DNA of 64,000 nt, taken from Henckelia pumila (taxonomy: Eukaryota > Streptophyta > Magnoliopsida > Lamiales > Gesneriaceae). The stretch is from the NCBI RefSeq assembly GCF_033568475.1, contig NC_133120.1, positions 96,428,151 through 96,492,150 of the forward strand, read 5' to 3'. Both the position numbers and the translations under genes were made by a program. The notes beneath the pieces were generated by a model. That model saw only the letters and a program-made list of their open reading frames with translations. It was not told the origin of the DNA and ran no database searches. Below, in pieces: positions 56,338-64,000 of the stretch. The first letter of the stretch is position 1; each line of letters opens with the position of its first letter.

Positions 56338-58866
56338 CTATGCTTTGTAATTTGCGTCCCCCTTCTTCAATTCAATGGAACCACCCTTAGGATAATCCAC
56401 ATCACTCATGAACCTTGACCAGAACCAATGCTCCTTCCACACGACCACCATCTCCTCTATCGGAATGTTCTTCGTCTCCGGCAAGAAGTAGTACATGAAA
56501 ACCGTCATCACCACCACAAAGAACGCGAAGAACAAAAAGAGCCCGAATTTCAAGTGGCACAACATCATCAAGAAGACTTGAGCAATCACGAAGGTGAAGA
56601 ACATGTTCACAGAAACGTTGATACTCTGCGCGGCCGACCGGATCTCCAAGGGGAAGATTTCGCTAGGCACAAGCCACCCGAGCGGGCCCCACGACCAAGC
56701 GAATCCCGCCACATATATGCAGATGAAGAGCACCACGACGACGGCAAACCATTTGTGCAAATCACCAGGATCACCACTCACCCCAAATTTCGCACCTATG
56801 CAAGCTGCTACCACAACCTGATAACAAAATATACAAACTCAACTCAGTGCTTTGATAACGAAATATTATAGATACACAATTTAACGTCAAAAACGAAATA
56901 TTAAATAATTTTACCTGGCACAAAAGCATCTGAATGCCACCTTCAAGAAACAGAAACCTTCTCCCCCACCTATCCACACCATAAATGGACACCACAGTGG
57001 CCCCAACATTCACCGCACCAGTGATCACAGCAGACATCAACGAAGCCTGGCCCCCGAACCCGAGAGTCTTGAACAGAACGGGGGCGTAAAACATGATCAC
57101 GTTGATCCCCGTGAGCTGCTGGAAGAAGGGAATGGCTATGGCCATCGTCAAATGAGGCCTGTACTTCCTTTGCAGGAGATTCAACCATGGATGCTCCACT
57201 TTTCGAGACGCTTCACTGGCGGCGACAAGATCGTTGAACTCTTCGTCTATACTGGCGACACCTCGGATTCGTTGCAATTTGGATCGTGCCTCCTCTGTTC
57301 TGCCACGTTCGATCATGGAGTTGGGTGTTTCCGGGAGGATCAAAGATCCGATGGTGATGATCAAAGCCGGGACCATCGCGCCACCGAGACTCAGGCGCCA
57401 CCCCCAGCCGCCCTTGATCTTGGCAAAACCATAGTTTAGGATATTGGCTGCGAGGATACCGATTGTGATAGAGAGTTGAAAGCCAATGTTGAGTGCACCT
57501 CTGTATTTGTAAGGAGCCATTTCGGATAAGTAGAGTGGAACAGACTGCATTCAAGAAAAAAGGAAATCAAATCAAAAAAAATTTAATTTAACAACGTAAC
57601 TGATGACAAAATTCACGTCCAAAATCTATCAATCAGCCATTCTATGTCAAATTTTTAATTCCTAGTAATCACTGATCAGAATAACACTACAAATTAATTC
57701 AGGCCTATTTTGTCAACAAAAATACTTTAATGTTGAGGCGTGCCTCCTCATATAGTCATATTAAATTCGTTTTGCGAAAAGAGGTCACTTTCAAGTCAAT
57801 TTATCAACTCTACTGTCAGCCTTTTAACATTTTTAATTTAATGACGACACATAAATAAAATAGAAACGGAATAAGGACAAGTTTTGTAACCAATAAAAAA
57901 AATTGTTAATTTCTCTTTAGTTTGTAATAATTAAAATTTCTTGAATTTTCTTTCTTGTACTTGATTCACAGCAATAATTGCAACCGACAAAATATGGGAA
58001 GCAATCTTCCATTACGATTTTTTCATATTTTTACGGTGTGTGTAAATATATTTGTATTAAAATTCATATAATTGATGAAAACAAATTGTCATTATTTTTT
58101 GTTTTAAACAAAATCTTTTCAGAACAAGTTATGGGTCAACTCTTACCGTTGGTCTAGGGATATATTTTTCTGGAAAATTTATTTTAATAATCTTGTATAT
58201 TATAATATAAATCAGATCTAAAAGACCCCCTTGACCCACAAATTCAAATTATGATCAAAAAAATAATAATAATGAATAATGAAAAAAAATAAATATATAA
58301 AAATGATACCTGATTGGCAAATCCGATGCCAAAACCAAGCAAAATACGACCAACAATAAGCATCCAAACCGCCCGAGCAAAGCCGTTAATAAGAGCTCCG
58401 GCCATGAACAGAACTCCGCCGAAAAGCATCGACAGCTTCCTCCCCAGTTTCCTGGTCACCGTCGACGCCACCAGCGACGAACACAGCGCCGCCAAGTACA
58501 GAGAAGACGTGAACAGAGTCAGCGGCACACTGTCAAATTTACAGTACTGGTTCACTGATTTGTCCGCCTGCTGCTTCCTGTACACCGACGGGAAAAAATC
58601 CTCAAGAAATGAATCCATGGAGGTCACCCCACCTGTAGATTCAACAAGCACATCCTTAATTAACTCCACCCCAAAAAAACCAAATTACCAACACCAAAAC
58701 AATATTGCGAAAACAGAACCCAAAAAAAATCACCTGAGATTCCAATATCGTAACCGAAGATAAGACCTCCCATGGCAGCGATCACACACGTCACGATGAC
58801 GTAAGGAGTGAGGTTTCCGGGATACTCTTTCCCGTTCCCGGAACCTGGGACAAACCCACCGGCCAT
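56338..58866 (-). CDS. STP: STP1-type monosaccharide/H+ symporter
   Basis: Four exons on the minus strand: 58866-58734, 58632-58310, 57544-56915, 56817-56338, giving 521 residues, usual for the family. It is a major facilitator sugar transporter with 12 predicted helices. Marks include [21 protein letters not shown] in helix 1, [10 protein letters not shown] (loop 2-3), [28 protein letters not shown] (loop 6-7), [17 protein letters not shown] (helix 7), [10 protein letters not shown], and [11 protein letters not shown] after helix 12. The Cys-containing insert after helix 1 (QYCKFDS) is an STP trait. It imports glucose and related hexoses with protons across the plasma membrane. Wording is nearest STP1/STP12. 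No disruption. Confidence 0.95.
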
Positions 58867-59021
58867 ATTTTCTGTCTCTGTATCACCGGAGATAATAGGA
58901 GGGAGAGAAACCGGAGAGAAGATATTATGATTGAGACAAGATTCTTATTCTTTCTTCTACAAAGCGTATATGGAAATGTTAAATGAAAGAGAGACGTATT
59001 GTCTCGCTATCATGGAGAGGG

Positions 59022-59029
59022 TATATATA
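59022..59029 (-). promoter_or_regulatory. TATA box of the STP gene
   Basis: TATATATA on the minus strand about 155 bp upstream of the ATG at 58866. A purine/pyrimidine-rich leader (CTTTC, TCTC runs) follows. Confidence 0.6.
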
Positions 59030-59044
59030 GAGAAACGTTGACTG

Positions 59045-59928
59045 GTTAAATTAAATTTAATTACGTGTGAAGAAATACACACAACATTTTATCTGTCGAT
59101 ATAAATTAAAATTCATTTAATTTATTTTATTATCGAAGGAATACGCACACCAAAATAGCTGTCAGAGTCAAGTCGAAGTTTATTGTATAATAATATAATA
59201 TCAAATAAAAATAATGATATGTTTTCATGTAATGAAATGAATAAATAAAAGATTAATATATATTTCCACTTATAGTTGACTAGATAATATTGCATTTATT
59301 TCTTTCCCATATCGATCTTAATTGGGATGGCGGATTTTAATACAAATCGGCCTGATCTCCAGATTTAAGAAATGGATAAGATTTTGAAGTGAATACGTAA
59401 AGTTGGAATTTGTGTGTAATCTGTATACATGTAATATGTATAATATGGTAAAAAAAAGTATTAATAATTTATAATTGGGAATGAAACAATATTTTTTAAA
59501 ATCGATTTTCAAATGTGATTATTATATCTTTTTTTTGCGAAAAAATATATTTATATATAAAGAATTCAGTGGGTTTATGAATTCAAACGAGGGAGGGATT
59601 TATGCTAGCAAGTTGGAAGATTTTATCCAAATTCTCTAACAAAAATTTAATGTTTATCCGGAGGTGCATTCAAAGCGTCCCACCGACGTAAAAATATGGA
59701 AAGATTTCAACGTCTCTCAAAAGAAATTGTAGGTGTATACTTGCTTATTATTTATTTATTTATTAAATTAAATTAATTAAACGGCTTTAAAAGCGTCTAC
59801 ATGTGGTAATCACAATTCAGACTTTCACTTTTGTTCAGACACAGTTTTGGATTTTGTATTTGAAATATTTTATTTCTTTGGCTCTTTGCTCCTATTTATT
59901 GGGAAACAATTATTATTAGTAATTATTA

Positions 59929-59959
<31 letters not shown>

Positions 59960-61680
59960 ATTATTATTATTATTCTTTTTTGTAAAAATATAGTTGGGAC
60001 AGGCTATTTATCTCAAAAATGTTGTAATTGTTTATATCATATCAATAGACAAGTGCGTATTTTCGCATAAATTAAAAAAATGTTTGAGAAAATAAATTTT
60101 ATAAATATTTTTTTGATTTTTTCCTTATTTAATGAAAATTTTAATATAATAAAATAATTGTACTAGTAGTTAATTATTGATATTAATTTAATTGTGTAAA
60201 TTGGTAAAAGAATACTATAGATAACATTAAATATGAAATATATATATGTGTGAAATGGATGAAAAAAAATTGTAGCATAAATGAGTGGGACTGAAGGAGT
60301 CTAATTAAATGACTATGTACAAATAAAATCTATAAAAAAATTATTTACTCCATTTTTTTTATAAATATATCATAACAAATCAAACTAATAGTTAAAATGT
60401 CACTATTGCTAAAAAGAATGATCACCTCTCATAAATATATCCAATGGCTCTACACGTAAACAAAATGTTTGTTTCATCGGCCAACCCTTTTTCCCTCTCG
60501 TGAACGAGAAAAGCTCATCATTTAATGGTCGTTTCATTTGGAATGCGCGTTGAAACATTAATTGGCAGATGGCACATCGTAATTATTTTAATTAACTTGT
60601 TATTATCAATGTATCCATATAAACCAAAATTTATTGTTGCACTCGACAAAATCCACATCCACAACAATAATAATTGTTCTATATTTACATGTTGAGTAGG
60701 TGTATTATGGTACGGTCTCGCGAAATTTTTATATGTGAATGATTCAATATGACGGCATGTATATGTAATTAGACGTAATAATTTTCATAGTATGACGGCC
60801 TGTATATGTAATTAGATGTAATAATTTTTATATTTAATTAAAAAATATATTTTTTTCATCAGTTGATCGGATCATAAATAAATCTCGTAAAAATATTTCT
60901 TGAAACAATCTCATAAGAGTTATTATATTTGTTTTTTTTATAGTACACAATATCAACTAATCTAATACATCCTGTTTTTATTTTATTTTTATCCGTCTCA
61001 ATTACACAGTTTTTTTTTTTATTTTCACAAATATACAGTTCAATTTCTATATATAATGCCAATTTTATTATTTGTTCTCCTTCTAATATGTCTATGTTAA
61101 TTCAGTCTTGAAAATTATGCAATCATTTTTTGAATAAATTAAATATGGATAAATATAATTTTTTTTAAATGTTACTTTCCAATTATATTCTTAATACGTG
61201 TTAAAACAAACAATATTATATATTTAGGACCGAGAAAGTAACATATCATGCATCCCCAAGTTACGTTATTTTTATTTGCGGAAATATTTTTTTCACATTA
61301 ATCTATCTTTTCTTGGTTTTAGTTCATTGACTTTTCAATTTTTTATCATAGTACAGCGTACATTAGCTTCTGAAATGTGACTGCTTTTGGTCTTCTATCA
61401 CTAGAATTTTCATTTTTTCTTGACAGAAAATGTTGATTTAACAGTGGCTGAAGCTAATGTGTAAAAATTAGCGAATTTATTGATTTCAGAGGGAAAATAA
61501 ATTTTCCTGACAGCTATTTCAACAAAAAAAAAATCGAATAAATCAAACTAATTTATCCTGTTTTATGCTATACATATAAAGCATTAAATGATTATATATG
61601 ACATATAAAATGTGTTTTAGTTATGACCTGATAAATGTTGTTTATGAAAATTGAACATTTTGTTTTGATGGTAAAGCCAT
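59045..61680. other. AT-rich spacer with short repeats
   Basis: No credible gene. It includes a TTTTTA/TTA microsatellite (about 59929-59975) and a 43-bp tandem duplication (60748-60790 and 60791-60833, TATGACGGC(A/C)TGTATATG...). The upstream part is STP promoter territory. Confidence 0.5.
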
Positions 61681-62143
61681 CTCCAACCCATTACTCTATT
61701 TTAGTGTAACATTAACTTCAAAATAGTGTAATTCTTATACCAAATACAACATTCATCTCCAACCTATTAACTCTAAACTCTACACTAAAAAGGAATAATC
61801 TTGAAATGTTTTCTATTATTTTATTCACAACAACTATTTAATTCACAAAATATTTTTAAACACAATAATTAAAATATCAATAATATTTGAAATAATATTT
61901 TCTACATAGAAATATTAATGAATTAAAAATTCTAATAACATAGATTTTAAAAATAATTGAAGTTTTTTAAATATTTTATTTTATTTATTTAAATATTTAA
62001 ACTCATTATTTAATTTATGAATTTTAATTTTATTTATTTAAATAATTAAAAAATTAATTAGAAAACAAAAACAAAAAAAAAAAAAATAGCGTCAGGCTAT
62101 AGTATTGCACCAACCTGACGCCAAAAATGGCGCTGGGTTGGAG
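61681..62143. mobile_element. Probable MITE with CTCCAACCCA ends
   Basis: CTCCAACCCA (61681-61690) and TGGGTTGGAG (62134-62143) are perfect inverted repeats around an AT-rich core with subterminal words (CTCTATTTTAGTGTA). A short GGCGTCA-type inverted motif lies near 62085-62130. The CCATCTCCAACCC start is common in plant MITEs, but the right end lacks the expected extension and no duplication was found. Confidence 0.5.
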
Positions 62144-63254
62144 CAACAATCAGACACCATTTTGGCGTTGGGCAAAATAGCGAAATTCACAAATTATTGT
62201 ATTGAAATCAAAATTAAAAATTAACTGACAGAACCAAATTAAACAAAATAAAAATCAAATTACTGGACAAAAAATTTATTTCCGCGGTTTAAATTGCATA
62301 CTATTTGTTACAAAATTGTTTATTTTAGAAATAAAATCACACGCTCCAACATATAATTGTCTAGCTTATATCGTCATCAGAAAGGCACCGACCCGCGATA
62401 TCTATCTACATTACAACTGCGTGTAAGAGAACAGAGTACTGATATTTGGGTTAGTGTATGCTATATTGGGAGTGTTTCTCTCCCTATTTCAATATCATTA
62501 GATCACGTGAGACCCATATATTTTTATGGAAATTGACATATGTCTTGATAATCCAATGATTGATATTTGACCACATCATGAGGAGGAGAAATATTCCAAA
62601 TGTAGCATAGAATAATCCCTGATACTTTCGTTCACGATATAATAATGTCTTAATTCACAGTGAATTGATCTAATCAAATTCAAATTTATTTAAATGTGCA
62701 CATGGTTCTAATTATGAATCGTTGATTATGGTACCACTTGTCTTATTGGATAAAATTTTACTATTTTAAATGGTTTGAATTATTTGCCATGATAAATTGG
62801 CCAAAATACAAAAACATTAAAAAAATAACTATTTTAGCTTCTGCCCGTTGCCACAGGAACAGGATCCTTGCTGCATGATTCACTATGTATTATTGTTTTT
62901 TTTTTTCCGGAGGATCCCATGTATTATTGTGACATAATAAAAAGTAAAAACAAACCACTTGATTCTCATGATACGGATAAACATCTTAAATAAAATATGA
63001 TCCATAGTTTTCAAAACGACCATAGAAAAATCCACATTGGTAGACTCATGCGCTGTTAAAAATTTCTAAACAAAAAATGATTATGGATTTTTCTGACGTG
63101 ACCAAATCTTGTATTTTTGGACTATAACCTCTTATGTTGTTCACCGGATGCAAAATATCAGTAAATTGAAATAAATTATTAGCTTTAAATTTCAATTCAA
63201 ATATCGTTAGAGATAAAATTAGGGATGGAATAGGGTCCGGACTCGTCCCATAAC
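62144..63254. other. AT-rich spacer
   Basis: I see nothing recognisable in it. Confidence 0.5.
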
Positions 63255-64000
63255 TGTAACACCGAAAATTTTAAAACGTAAATCCGCATACATAATTAGG
63301 AGAAATTAATTATATTAATTTTTAAAATGAGGGTTAAATGTATTTATGTGATATTATGTGATTTATATGCATGATTTAATTTATTTTAGCATTTAACCCG
63401 CAATATTAGGATTTTTAGATTTTTGAGAATTTTATTGATTTGATCGCGTAGACGGGACCGTGGACGAACGAATTACCAAAAATTCTTAGCCAAAAATATT
63501 TTATGAGTTTTATAAGACTTAAAATAGTATTTTAAGTAATTTTGTCAAAAAAAATTTAGTATTTAATTATATATTTATTTAAGGGTTGATTTTTAGCCAA
63601 AATTAGTCCCTTTATTAACTTTTATTAATCTTTAAAATTAGCCTATTTATTTATTCCGAGATTTATTATTTAGTATCAGATTTCATATGATGCTTTGAGT
63701 TTTAAATATTAGTTTTATGGTATATTATCTTTCTAAATAAGTTATTTTAGTTATTATCCTAAATTAATCTTAATTATCAAAATTTAAAACTAAAACCTAC
63801 CCTACCCTAACTCCATTCAGCCGACCCCAACTTTCCCTCACCCCACTATCACGTTTCAGCAGCCTCCTAGCAGCCCCATAGCCGATCCCTTGTGGATTTT
63901 CAGTGTTCTTCGTCGTCTCGTCGTCCCGGAGCCCCGAATACGCATTCTCCTTCGTTCAAAAATTATCAAGGCATGTCTAAAACTTTTATTTGGCCACCAT
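63255..64000 (+). mobile_element. Start of a diverged Tekay-like gypsy LTR, cut by the window edge
   Basis: Begins TGTAACACCGAAAATTTTAAAACG and follows the LTR of the gypsy at 7176/24401 through shared blocks (AAATCCGCATRCATAATTAGG, GCATGATTTAATTTATTTT, ACGGGACCGTGGACG) with many differences. It is in the same orientation. The rest lies beyond the window. Confidence 0.8.

Noticed and set aside
56428-56871. 147-codon frame on the + strand
   Set aside because: Antisense shadow of the last STP exon; His/Glu-rich composition is typical of such shadows.
60667-60920. Possible MITE (GGTCTCGCGAAAT ... AATCTCGTAAAAA)
   Set aside because: Words are reminiscent of common plant repeats, but I could not find consistent terminal repeats or a duplication.

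Overview
This 64 kb window comes from a flowering-plant nuclear genome, most likely a eudicot. It has GT-AG introns, AT-rich intergenic DNA, plant gene families (SMG7-like, STP hexose transporter, R2R3-MYB) and plant LTR-retrotransposon lineages. I cannot name the species. All exon limits below were read by eye from reading frame, splice-site dinucleotides and family resemblance.

Positions 1-140 look like the last coding exon of a gene that runs off the left edge. From 1932 to 28198 lies a single nested retrotransposon insertion, about 26 kb, with three levels whose boundaries all close on target-site duplications (TSDs). The outermost is a non-coding LTR element (LTRs 1937-2714 and 27401-28193, TSD ATTTG). 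A chromodomain Ty3/gypsy element of Tekay/Del type (7176-27070, TSD ACTTA, LTRs about 2.67 kb) sits in its palindromic tandem array. A minus-strand Ty1/copia element of Angela/BARE type (7820-17516, TSD GCTTC, LTRs 1.86 kb and almost identical) sits in the 5' LTR of the gypsy element. LTR divergence falls with nesting depth, as expected for successive insertions. The gypsy copy has a candidate GT-AG intron exactly between gag and protease, plus three nonsense mutations and a frameshift. The copia copy has one frameshift between gag and pol. Its leader holds about 14 tandem hairpins with compensatory changes, and the outer element has an unrelated array with the same property.

Right of the nest are a short Helitron (28642-28923) and five clear host genes: an SMG7/EST1-like gene (31848-35120, +) bracketed by two inverted copies of one MITE; a small membrane protein resembling V-ATPase assembly factor PKR1 (36036-36762, +); an ADCK2-type ABC1 kinase (37761-41298, -); a subgroup-11-like R2R3-MYB (48674-49990, -); and an STP1-type hexose/H+ symporter (56338-58866, -). 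Two small genes lie between the last two: an unnamed 140-residue protein, probably plastid-targeted (51356-51889, +), and a 100-residue secreted LysM protein (52510-52912, +).

The spacer between the kinase and the MYB gene holds a 1.95 kb solo LTR (42050-43997), with an 824 bp hAT-type element inserted at its last bases. The last 700 bases (63255-64000) are the start of another, diverged LTR of the same gypsy family. The host genes show no sign of acting together; they are ordinary independent nuclear genes. The most interesting material is in the mobile DNA: the hairpin arrays and the gag/pol intron.
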